A stretch of 33,789 bases of DNA from an uncultured Lachnospiraceae bacterium (GTDB lineage: Bacteria > Bacillota > Clostridia > Lachnospirales > Lachnospiraceae). Positions 7,069 through 14,622 of this stretch are shown here, one piece after another. The notes under the pieces are model-generated. The model ran no database searches and was not told the origin of the DNA. It saw nothing but the letters and a program-made list of their open reading frames with translations. Location of the stretch: the NCBI GenBank assembly GCA_910587895.1, contig CAJUOE010000176.1, positions 1-33,789 on the forward strand, in the 5' to 3' direction. Position numbers and translations under genes: made by a program. Each line of letters begins with the position of its first letter. Positions within the stretch are counted from its first letter, which is position 1.

Positions 7069-9156
7069 ATGAAAAGCATCAAGACAAAAATCATCCTGGC
7101 GGTTTTAATGTGTTCTTTGATTTCTACTGTCATTTGCGGGAGTATCAGTATTTATGAGAGTTCCAGGCGGTCTGAAGAGAGCTCGCAGGAAAAAATGGCT
7201 CTTGTCTGCGAGAACCAGAGCCGGAAACTGGACGGCATGATGACGCAGGTTGCCCAGTCGGTGGATACATTGAATGATCTCGCTCTTTCCGAGTTGGATG
7301 ATTTTGCAAAGTTTAAGTCTGATTCTGCATATGTGGACAGTTATACAGATAAGATTGCGCCGACATTGAAACAGACGGCTGTACATACGCAGGGCGCGAT
7401 GAGCGTCTATATCCGTTACAATCCGGAATTTACAGAACCGACCAGCGGCGTTTTCTACACGAGGGACTCCGCGGAAAGTGAATTTCAGGAGGTTGAGCCG
7501 ACAGATTTCACGATGTATGAGCCGGATGACCTGGAGCATGTGGGCTGGTATTACATCCCGGTGGGGAATCAGAAACCGACGTGGATGGATCCTTACCTCA
7601 ATTCCAATATTAATGTCTACATGATTTCCTATGTGGTTCCGATTTTTGTGGACGGGGAATCTGTGGGAATAATCGGAATGGATATAGAGTTTGGTACATT
7701 TACGGATGTGCTGGATTCTGCCGGCGTTTTTAACAGCGGCTATGCATTTCTTGCCGACGGACAGGGGAACATCATGTATCATAAGGAGCTGGAGACCGGA
7801 AGCAGCATGATAGATGCCGGACTGGATCTGATTGTGGCAAAGCTGACGCAGCCGGAACAGGAGATGGTAACGCATCCCTATACCTGGAATGGCATGAAGA
7901 AATATATGTGCTACAGCTCTCTGGTAAATGGAATGAAATTCATCCTGACGGTGCCAAGGGCTGAGTTTGAGGCACAGGAAAGAAATATGCAGAAACTTAT
8001 CTTTATCGGGGCGGTAATTGCGATCCTGATAGCTGTCGTTTTGGGATTTTTAATCAGTGTTTCCCTGACGAAACCGATACGGCAGATTGATACGATTGTT
8101 GGCGAGACGGCAAAGTTTAATTTTGTCCATTATAAATCGAGTGAAAGCCTGTATAAGAAAAAGGACGAGACCGGAAATATGGCGAAGTCCCTTCATGATA
8201 TGCGTGACAGCCTGCGCGGCATGGTGGGCAATATCCGGCAGGCATACATGGATATGGCGGACAGTATGGAACAGCTTTCCGTGATGACGGAAAAGGTAAA
8301 CCATATGAGCGAGGACAATTCCGCGACGACGCAGGAGCTTGCGGCAGCCATGCAGGAGACGGCGGACACGATGGAATCGGTTAATTCCACGATTGCGGAT
8401 ATCCGCGGCAGGGCAGAGACCATCCGCGGGCGTTCCGACGCGGGCAGGAATACCTCGGTAGAAATCCGCGGCAGGGCAGAGAAGTTAAAGGGCAGTACGA
8501 GAAATGCCAGCGAGCGCACGCAGGAGATGTATGCCAGCGTGCAGGAGAAGACGCAGGCAGCCATGGAACAGGCAAAGGCAGTTTCGCATATCAATGAGCT
8601 GACGCAGGCGATTCTGGATATTTCTTCACAGACCAACCTGCTGGCATTGAACGCCTCAATTGAAGCTGCGAGGGCAGGTGAGGCAGGAAGAGGATTTGCT
8701 GTGGTGGCAGGAGAAATCGGAGCCCTGGCGGATCAGACTTCCGACGCGGTTGGAGATATCAACGGCATTATTGCAGAGGTAAACAGCGCCGTGAGCAACA
8801 TGACCTCCTGTCTCGATGAAAGCATGATGTTTTTGGAGGATACCGTGCTGAAGGATTACGGGGACTTCATGGAAGTGGCGGAGCAGTACAGCATTGACGC
8901 TGCCGGAATGGAAGAAGATATGGGCGATATCAATAACCAGATTGAGACGCTTCTGACTGCAATTGTCAATATCGCGGATGCTGTGGCGCGCGTGAGCCAG
9001 ACGACGATGGAGGCTGCGGAAGGCATTACCGAGATCTCCGAAAAGACGCAGGAGATGTCCGGCGTGGTTGGAACGAACGGCGACCTGATCGAGCATAACC
9101 AGAATAACATTGAGAAATTGAAAGAGATTGTGGCAACGTTCCGTATGCAGGAATAA
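7069..9156 (+). CDS. Methyl-accepting chemotaxis protein with extracellular Cache domain
   Basis: A 695-residue transmembrane receptor. The first membrane helix is at about residues 8-29, an extracellular ligand domain of double-Cache type at about 35-305 (VGWYYIPVGNQKPTWMDPY, then SVGIIGMDIEF), the second helix at about 309-333, a HAMP segment follows, and then a long coiled-coil signalling domain. The hairpin tip begins at about residue 523 with NLLALNASIEAARAGEAGRG, the conserved CheA/CheW contact region. Cache receptors bind small metabolites, but the ligand cannot be read from sequence. GAAAGGGG precedes ATG 7069. The signalling helix has an internal 19-bp direct repeat (see findings). 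It is divergent from the hemerythrin-receiver hybrid, which suggests linked sensing. No che or flagellar gene is in the window. Confidence 0.95.
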   Translation: MKSIKTKIILAVLMCSLISTVICGSISIYESSRRSEESSQEKMALVCENQSRKLDGMMTQVAQSVDTLNDLALSELDDFAKFKSDSAYVDSYTDKIAPTLKQTAVHTQGAMSVYIRYNPEFTEPTSGVFYTRDSAESEFQEVEPTDFTMYEPDDLEHVGWYYIPVGNQKPTWMDPYLNSNINVYMISYVVPIFVDGESVGIIGMDIEFGTFTDVLDSAGVFNSGYAFLADGQGNIMYHKELETGSSMIDAGLDLIVAKLTQPEQEMVTHPYTWNGMKKYMCYSSLVNGMKFILTVPRAEFEAQERNMQKLIFIGAVIAILIAVVLGFLISVSLTKPIRQIDTIVGETAKFNFVHYKSSESLYKKKDETGNMAKSLHDMRDSLRGMVGNIRQAYMDMADSMEQLSVMTEKVNHMSEDNSATTQELAAAMQETADTMESVNSTIADIRGRAETIRGRSDAGRNTSVEIRGRAEKLKGSTRNASERTQEMYASVQEKTQAAMEQAKAVSHINELTQAILDISSQTNLLALNASIEAARAGEAGRGFAVVAGEIGALADQTSDAVGDINGIIAEVNSAVSNMTSCLDESMMFLEDTVLKDYGDFMEVAEQYSIDAAGMEEDMGDINNQIETLLTAIVNIADAVARVSQTTMEAAEGITEISEKTQEMSGVVGTNGDLIEHNQNNIEKLKEIVATFRMQE

Positions 9157-9170
9157 GTTTATAGAAGAAC

Positions 9171-9219
9171 AAAGAGCTGTGGCTTTTACGATTTGAAACG
9201 TAAAGCCGCAGCTCTTTTG
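9171..9219. terminator. Intrinsic terminator between convergent receptor gene and pta
   Basis: AAAGAGCTGTGGCTTTTACG at 9171-9190 pairs, with minor mismatches, with CGTAAAGCCGCAGCTCTTTT at 9199-9218 around an 8-nt loop. The 3' arm ends in TTTT, and the reverse strand also has a T-rich tail. Lying between two convergent stop codons, it probably serves both genes. Confidence 0.85.
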
Positions 9220-9260
9220 CATTCGCCGGGTGAAAAGCCTTTCTTCATCCGGGATAAGTA

Positions 9261-10271
9261 TCAGTCTATATCTTCATCTACCAGGGCGGCCGTGATGATT
9301 GCCATGGAATAGACCTCATCTGCGTTACAGCCCCTTGACAGGTCGTTGATGGGGGAATTGAGGCCTAACAGAATCGGACCGTAGGCATCAAAATTACCCA
9401 TGCGCTGTGCAATCTTGTAACCGATATTTCCGGCGTTGATGTCCGGGAATACAAATACGTTGGCATGTCCGGCAACCGGGTCGTCCGGACATTTCGTGCG
9501 TGCCACACGCGGGGAAACGGCAGCGTCAAACTGCATTTCGCCGGAGATGGGAAGATCCGGATTCATTGCTTTTGCTTTTGCAGCAGCGTTGCGCATCTTG
9601 TCTACATCTTCGCCCGCACCGGAGCCGAGGGTGGAGTAGCTTAAGAATGCCACCTTGGGGTTGATGCCGAAAATTTCTCCGCATTTGGCGGTTTCGATAG
9701 CAATTTCGGCAAGCTCGTCTTCATTCGGCTTGATATTGATCGCGCAGTCTCCCATGGCGAGCACTTCATTTTCGCCGGTAGCGGAAGGACGAACCAGGAT
9801 AAAACAGGATGACACGATATTATGTCCCGGTTTGGCTTTGATCAATTGCAGCGCCGGGCGGATGGTGTCAGCCGTTGTATAGGTTGCGCCGCCCAGAAGG
9901 GAATCGGCCAGCCCCATTTTAACCAGCATCGTTCCGAAATAATTGCCCTGTAACAGGATTTCCCTTGCACGCTCGGGCTGCAGGTTCTTGCTTTTGCGCA
10001 GCTCGCAGAGCATCTCAACCATCTCGTCCATCTGTTCAAATTTATGGGGGTCTACAATCTGTGCGCCTCGAATGTTGTATCCGTATTCCTCGGCGGCCTC
10101 TTCCACCTCTTCCCGGGTGCCGACAAGGAGCGGCGTCAGGAAGTTGGAAGCGAGAAGCCGGGAGGCTGCCTCCAGAATTCGTGGGTCGCTGCCCTCAGTA
10201 AAGACAATTCTCTTGGGGCTCTGTTTCAGCTTTTTAATCATTGCGCCGAAACCATGCATGTTCCTGCTCAT
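9261..10271 (-). CDS. pta: Phosphate acetyltransferase
   Basis: A 336-residue cytosolic enzyme that interconverts acetyl-CoA plus phosphate and acetyl-phosphate, the first step of acetate and ATP formation in fermentation. The length matches the short (class I) Pta form without the extra N-terminal domains of E. coli Pta. Typical segments are visible: IVFTEGSDPRILEAA at the start, GLADSLLGGATYTTADT, SYSTLGSGAGEDVDKM, DLPISGEMQFDAA and NVFVFPDINAGNIGYKIAQR. ATG 10271 is preceded by AAGGAGG at ideal distance. The acetate kinase gene (ackA), often adjacent, is not next to it here. The gene stands alone between a terminator and its own promoter. Confidence 0.96.
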   Translation of the reverse strand: MSRNMHGFGAMIKKLKQSPKRIVFTEGSDPRILEAASRLLASNFLTPLLVGTREEVEEAAEEYGYNIRGAQIVDPHKFEQMDEMVEMLCELRKSKNLQPERAREILLQGNYFGTMLVKMGLADSLLGGATYTTADTIRPALQLIKAKPGHNIVSSCFILVRPSATGENEVLAMGDCAINIKPNEDELAEIAIETAKCGEIFGINPKVAFLSYSTLGSGAGEDVDKMRNAAAKAKAMNPDLPISGEMQFDAAVSPRVARTKCPDDPVAGHANVFVFPDINAGNIGYKIAQRMGNFDAYGPILLGLNSPINDLSRGCNADEVYSMAIITAALVDEDID

Positions 10272-10341
10272 ATCAAAATTCCTCCTTAATTTATATTCAA
10301 TTATCAGTCTTAAAACTATTTTTTGATAATTCCCTATTTAT

Positions 10342-10369
10342 AATGTATCACTTTTCAAATATTTTTCAA
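10342..10369 (-). promoter_or_regulatory. Promoter for pta
   Basis: On the minus strand, TTGAAA (10364-10369) and TACATT (10342-10347) are 16 bp apart, with an extended TG upstream of the -10. The leader to the pta start would be about 65 nt. Other TTGAAA-like AT-rich words nearby make the exact position uncertain. Confidence 0.45.
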
Positions 10370-10403
10370 CTGATTTAATTAATAAAATTTTATATTTTGT
10401 TTA

Positions 10404-10432
10404 TTGTAATTTGGCGGAAATCTTTTTATAAT
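10404..10432 (+). promoter_or_regulatory. Promoter for the RND exporter
   Basis: TTGTAA at 10404-10409 and a perfect TATAAT at 10427-10432 are separated by 17 bp. The leader to ATG 10489 would be about 50 nt. It is back to back with the pta promoter in the 217-bp divergent gap, and no regulator gene or clear operator palindrome is seen there. Confidence 0.65.
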
Positions 10433-10488
10433 GAAGTCTGAACTTTATATCGTCAATCTAATAGAAGAACGCACAGGAGGATAAATCA

Positions 10489-13400
10489 ATGCTGTCAAGA
10501 TTCAGTGTTAAGAAACCCTATACCGTGATTGTGGGAATCGTACTGGTGGTTATCTTGGGTGTCGTGTCCTTAAGCAAGATGAGTACGGACCTGCTACCGA
10601 GTATGAACCTTCCATATGCAATCGTGGTGACTTCGTATGCAGGTGCGAGCCCGGAGCAGGTGGAGAGCGCGGTGACGCAGCCGATTGAGGCAGCCATGGC
10701 GAGTACGTCCAATATCAGGAATATCAGTTCCAGGTCATCCAACAATATGTCCATGGTAATCCTGGAATTTGAACAGACCGCCAACATGGATTCCGTTACG
10801 GTGGAGATGCGGGAGAGCCTGGATCAGATCAGCGGCTACTGGCCGGACACGGTGGGGAATCCGATCATCATGAAACTGAATCCGGATATGCTTCCGATCA
10901 TGATAGCCGCCGTGGAAGTGGAGGATATGGACAACATTGAAATCTGCGACTACACGGAGAAAGACCTGATACCTGAAATTGAGAGCGTGGAAGGGGTTGC
11001 CTCGGTGACGGGAACGGGATTGATTGAAGAATCTGTGCAGGTAACGTTGAGCCAGAAGAAGATTGACGAAATCAATGAGAAGATAAAAACGTCTCTGGAT
11101 GAGAAATTTGCCGATGCAGAGAGCGAGATGGATTCTGCGGAGGATGAGATCAGCAGCGGTAAGGATGAGCTCACCAGCGGCCGCGATTCGATGGCGAGTC
11201 AGATCAGTGACGCGCAGAATCAGCTCCATGATAAGAAAATCGAGCTGTTCCAGACAGAGACAGATTTGAACAATAAGCTGGAAGAGTTAAAGAATACAAA
11301 GAGCGAGACAGAAAAAGGAATTAAATCGCTGACAGAGCTGCAGACGCAGGTAAAGACGCTGATTACCTCAAAGGAGAAGCTTACGAAGGCGATTGCGGAA
11401 CTGAAGGCCATGCTGCAGACCGCTTCCCAGCCAGGAGTTGACGTTCCCCAGGTGAATCCGGATCAGACCAATCCGGACCAGGTAAATCCGGGACAGGTAA
11501 ATCCGGATCAGGTGAATCCAGGACAGGTGAATCCGGGACAGGCCGACCCAGGCCAGATGACTCCTGCGCAGATGCAGGAGAAACTTGCGCAGGCGCAGGC
11601 ACAGCTCACCCAGCTGGAGTCGCAGCTTGCGCAGGTAGAGGAAGGGCTTTCCCAGATCAAATCACAGCTTGCCTCGCAGGAGGGCAGCACGCTGAAGGCG
11701 GATGCATCGGATAAGAAACTGCTCTCCTATATTGCCAGCTCAATCACGAAAGCGGAGCAGGGGCTGGTTCAGATCAATGGAGGAATTGCAGCGATAGAAT
11801 CCGGGCTTGCGAGTGTGGCGCAGGGAAAGACGACGATCAATGATACGCTTGCCACCCTCAACCAGAGCCAGATTTCCGGTTCGGTGGAGATGGGAAGCGC
11901 CTCGGCGCAGCTTGCGAGCGGCGAGGAGAAATTAAAAGAGGCGCGGGATACGTTTGAGGAGACAAAACAGGAAGCTTACGATTCTTCGGATTTGAATAAA
12001 ATCCTTACGATGGAGACGCTTACCAATATACTGACGGCACAGAATTTTTCGATGCCTGCGGGTTATATTACGGATGAGGGCGAGAAATATATGGTGCGTG
12101 TCGGGGATGCTGTGGACAGCATAGACGCCCTGAAGGATATGGTGCTGATGGATCTTGGCATGGACGGCGTGGATACGATTCATTTATCGGACGTCGCAGA
12201 TATTGCGGTGACGGATAATTCGAAGGATTCCTATGCGCGCTTAAATGGTAAGCCCGGCGTTATGCTTTCCATAGAGAAACAGACCGGGTATTCCACAGGA
12301 GACGTGACCGACCGTGTATATGAGAAATTTGAGAGCATGAAGAAAAATGACGGAAACCTTCAGGTATCCGTGATGATGGATCAGGGCATATATATAGATA
12401 TGATAGTGGATTCCGTCGTAAACAATATGATTGTCGGCGCGGTACTTGCTATCCTTATCCTGATACTGTTCCTCAAAGATATCAAGCCGACGCTGGTCAT
12501 TGCCTGTTCCATTCCGGTTTCCGTGGTTTTCGCCGTGGTGCTGATGTATTTCAGCGGGGTCACGCTGAATATGATTTCACTGTCCGGCCTGGCGCTCGGC
12601 ATCGGTATGCTGGTGGATAACTCCATAGTGGTGATTGAGAACATCTACCGTATGCGTGGCGAAGGGCTCTCCGCGAAGAAAGCGGCGGTGGAAGGCGCCA
12701 GACAGGTCGGAGGCGCAATTACCGCATCTACGCTGACAACGGTCTGCGTATTTGCCCCGATCGTGTTTGTGGAGGGAATTACGCGGCAGCTCTTTGTGGA
12801 TATGGGGCTGACGATTGCCTATACATTGCTGGCAAGCCTTGTGATTGCATTGACGTTTGTGCCGATGATGGGCTCTCGGATGCTGCGCAGGACAAAGGAT
12901 ATCCGGCATCCATGGTTTGACAGGATTCAGGACGGTTACGGCGTGGTTTTGGGCAAACTGCTGAAAGTCAAGCCGCTGGTGCTGCTGGTGATGGTTGTGC
13001 TGTTGATTGCCAGTGTGGGCGGTTCCCTGTCGAAGGGAATGGAATTTATGCCGGATATGGAGAGCACGCAGATGACGGTTACCGTTACGCCGCCGGAGGA
13101 CGCGGAGTTTTCGGAAGCGTGTGAACTGGCAGACGAGGTCACAGAGCAGGTTATGGGGATTTCGGATGTGGAGTCCGTGGGAGCCATGGCAGGCGGAGGC
13201 GGTATGACGTCCGGGCTGATGGATGGAGGCAGCGGAAACGATATTACCCTCTATATTCTTGTGAAGGAGGACAAAGAGCTCTCCAATGATGAGATTGCGG
13301 AGGAAATAAAGAATCTGACGAAAGATTCGAAGGCGCAAATCAGTGTCAGCACTTCTGAGATGGATATGGGCGCATTGGCAGGCGAAGGGCTTACCGTCGA

Positions 13401-14484
13401 GATTCGGGGACGCGACCTGGATAAATTGCAGTCTATGGCAGGCGATATCAAAGAGATTGTAAGCAGGGTAGAAGGAACTGCGGATGTCGCCACCAATGCG
13501 GAAGAGACGGAGAAAGAGTTCCGTATCACGGTGGATAAGGAAAAGGCCGCCAGATATGACATGACGGTAGCGCAGATTTACCAGCTTGTCGGGGAACGGA
13601 TGGCGGATGATACGTCGGACGATACGATTTCTACGGATATCAAGGATTATGATATCTATCTGGAGAGCGTGGAACAGAGCGAGGCTACGATAGAAAGCCT
13701 TAAGAATATAACGTTTACCTATACCGATAAGGAAAGCGGCGATGAGGAGGAAATCAGGCTTTCGCAGGTTGCAGATTTTGAGGAAATGGAGAGCCTTACC
13801 TCCATCTCGCGTGAGGGACAGGAGCGTTACGTGCAGGTGACTGCGGCGATTGACAAGGGTTATAATGTCGGCCTCGTGGGCGATAAGGTACAGAAGGCAG
13901 TGAGGGATTATGAGCTGCCGGAGGGCTATTCTGTGGAGATGACCGGAGAGGACGAAAGCATCAACGAAGCCATGGAGCAGCTGGTATTGATGCTGATTCT
14001 TGCAATTGCGTTCATCTACCTGATTATGGTGGCGCAGTTCCAGTCGCTGCGCGCGCCCTTTATCATCCTCTTTACCGTGCCGCTTGCCATGACCGGAGGG
14101 TTTGGCGCGCTGCTGATTACCGGTAATGTGCTCAGTATCATTTCCATGATTGGATTTATCATGCTGGTAGGCATTATTGTCAATAACGGAATTGTGATGG
14201 TGGAATACATCAATCAGCTCCGGAAAGAAGGCGTGGAGAAACGCGAGGCCATTATAACTGCTGGCAAGACCCGTCTGCGTCCCATCCTGATGACAGCGCT
14301 GACAACGATTTTCGCGATGTCCACGATGGCGTTCGGTTCCGATATGGGCTCTGAGATGGGAAGGCCGATGGCGATTGTCACGATCGGAGGAATGATTTAC
14401 GGAACGCTGATGACGCTTGTGGTTGTACCCTGCATTTACGATTTGTTCTACAGCAATAAGAGCATGGTGGAGGAAGAGATATAA
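10489..14484 (+). CDS. RND-family efflux permease with large coiled-coil insertion
   Basis: A 1331-residue transporter of the AcrB/HAE type. The first membrane helix is at about residues 12-31. Porter-domain sequence follows (STDLLPSMNLPYAIV, SPEQVESAVTQPIE). The two blocks of membrane helices include GIGMLVDNSIVVIENIYR (Asp710 in the proton-relay helix) and, near the C-terminus, MIGFIMLVGIIVNNGIVMVEY. Unlike standard members (about 1030-1050 residues), it carries about 320 extra residues between roughly 195 and 515. These are heptad-rich coiled coil, an NPGQ/NPDQ pentapeptide repeat, then more coiled coil. The normal porter sequence resumes at AQNFSMPAGYITDEGEKY. The insertion faces the outside of the membrane. 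The substrate is unknown. No membrane-fusion-protein or regulator gene is adjacent. AGGAGGATAAATCA precedes ATG 10489. Confidence 0.92.
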   Translation: MLSRFSVKKPYTVIVGIVLVVILGVVSLSKMSTDLLPSMNLPYAIVVTSYAGASPEQVESAVTQPIEAAMASTSNIRNISSRSSNNMSMVILEFEQTANMDSVTVEMRESLDQISGYWPDTVGNPIIMKLNPDMLPIMIAAVEVEDMDNIEICDYTEKDLIPEIESVEGVASVTGTGLIEESVQVTLSQKKIDEINEKIKTSLDEKFADAESEMDSAEDEISSGKDELTSGRDSMASQISDAQNQLHDKKIELFQTETDLNNKLEELKNTKSETEKGIKSLTELQTQVKTLITSKEKLTKAIAELKAMLQTASQPGVDVPQVNPDQTNPDQVNPGQVNPDQVNPGQVNPGQADPGQMTPAQMQEKLAQAQAQLTQLESQLAQVEEGLSQIKSQLASQEGSTLKADASDKKLLSYIASSITKAEQGLVQINGGIAAIESGLASVAQGKTTINDTLATLNQSQISGSVEMGSASAQLASGEEKLKEARDTFEETKQEAYDSSDLNKILTMETLTNILTAQNFSMPAGYITDEGEKYMVRVGDAVDSIDALKDMVLMDLGMDGVDTIHLSDVADIAVTDNSKDSYARLNGKPGVMLSIEKQTGYSTGDVTDRVYEKFESMKKNDGNLQVSVMMDQGIYIDMIVDSVVNNMIVGAVLAILILILFLKDIKPTLVIACSIPVSVVFAVVLMYFSGVTLNMISLSGLALGIGMLVDNSIVVIENIYRMRGEGLSAKKAAVEGARQVGGAITASTLTTVCVFAPIVFVEGITRQLFVDMGLTIAYTLLASLVIALTFVPMMGSRMLRRTKDIRHPWFDRIQDGYGVVLGKLLKVKPLVLLVMVVLLIASVGGSLSKGMEFMPDMESTQMTVTVTPPEDAEFSEACELADEVTEQVMGISDVESVGAMAGGGGMTSGLMDGGSGNDITLYILVKEDKELSNDEIAEEIKNLTKDSKAQISVSTSEMDMGALAGEGLTVEIRGRDLDKLQSMAGDIKEIVSRVEGTADVATNAEETEKEFRITVDKEKAARYDMTVAQIYQLVGERMADDTSDDTISTDIKDYDIYLESVEQSEATIESLKNITFTYTDKESGDEEEIRLSQVADFEEMESLTSISREGQERYVQVTAAIDKGYNVGLVGDKVQKAVRDYELPEGYSVEMTGEDESINEAMEQLVLMLILAIAFIYLIMVAQFQSLRAPFIILFTVPLAMTGGFGALLITGNVLSIISMIGFIMLVGIIVNNGIVMVEYINQLRKEGVEKREAIITAGKTRLRPILMTALTTIFAMSTMAFGSDMGSEMGRPMAIVTIGGMIYGTLMTLVVVPCIYDLFYSNKSMVEEEI
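11452..11571 (+). repeat. 15-bp tandem repeat coding for NPGQ/NPDQ pentapeptides
   Basis: Eight consecutive 15-bp units encode residues 322-361 of the RND exporter: VNPDQ, TNPDQ, VNPGQ, VNPDQ, VNPGQ, VNPGQ, ADPGQ, MTPAQ. The last two units are diverged. Near-identity of the middle units at DNA level suggests slippage expansion. The Pro/Gly-rich unit probably forms a flexible linker or turn between two coiled-coil arms. Confidence 0.9.
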
Positions 14485-14507
14485 GATGTAAATTTTTTGT
14501 TAAATAC

Positions 14508-14536
14508 TTGACAATTAGATATTTACCTCTTAATAT
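14508..14536 (+). promoter_or_regulatory. Strong promoter upstream of valS
   Basis: Consensus TTGACA at 14508-14513 and TAATAT at 14531-14536, spacing 17 bp, beginning 24 bp after the RND stop codon. Transcription would start near 14543, only about 30 nt before the intrinsic terminator that precedes valS. Confidence 0.75.
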
Positions 14537-14571
14537 GAAAGGATAGGTTACGAAAATACCGTGATGATACG

Positions 14572-14604
14572 CCCTTTACCGGGTTCCGGTAAAGGGTATT
14601 TTTA
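14572..14604 (+). terminator. Intrinsic terminator in the valS leader (likely attenuator)
   Basis: CCCTTTACCGG at 14572-14582 pairs perfectly with CCGGTAAAGGG at 14586-14596 around a 3-nt loop, followed by TATTTTT. It ends about 18 nt before the valS ATG. It lies between the only visible promoter and valS, so transcripts must read through it. AAAATACC at 14553-14560 is complementary to GGTATTTT at 14595-14602 and could form a competing structure (inference). T-box landmarks such as the GGTGGNACCGCG antiterminator bulge are absent. Confidence 0.85.
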
Positions 14605-14622
14605 AAATAAGGAGAAATTACC

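Noticed and set aside
11452..11571. CRISPR-like short repeats
   Set aside because: Units are 15 bp, directly adjacent without spacers and in frame within the RND gene; they are coding repeats.
14537..14622. T-box riboswitch before valS
   Set aside because: The leader is only about 80 nt and lacks the specifier loop and the conserved antiterminator bulge.
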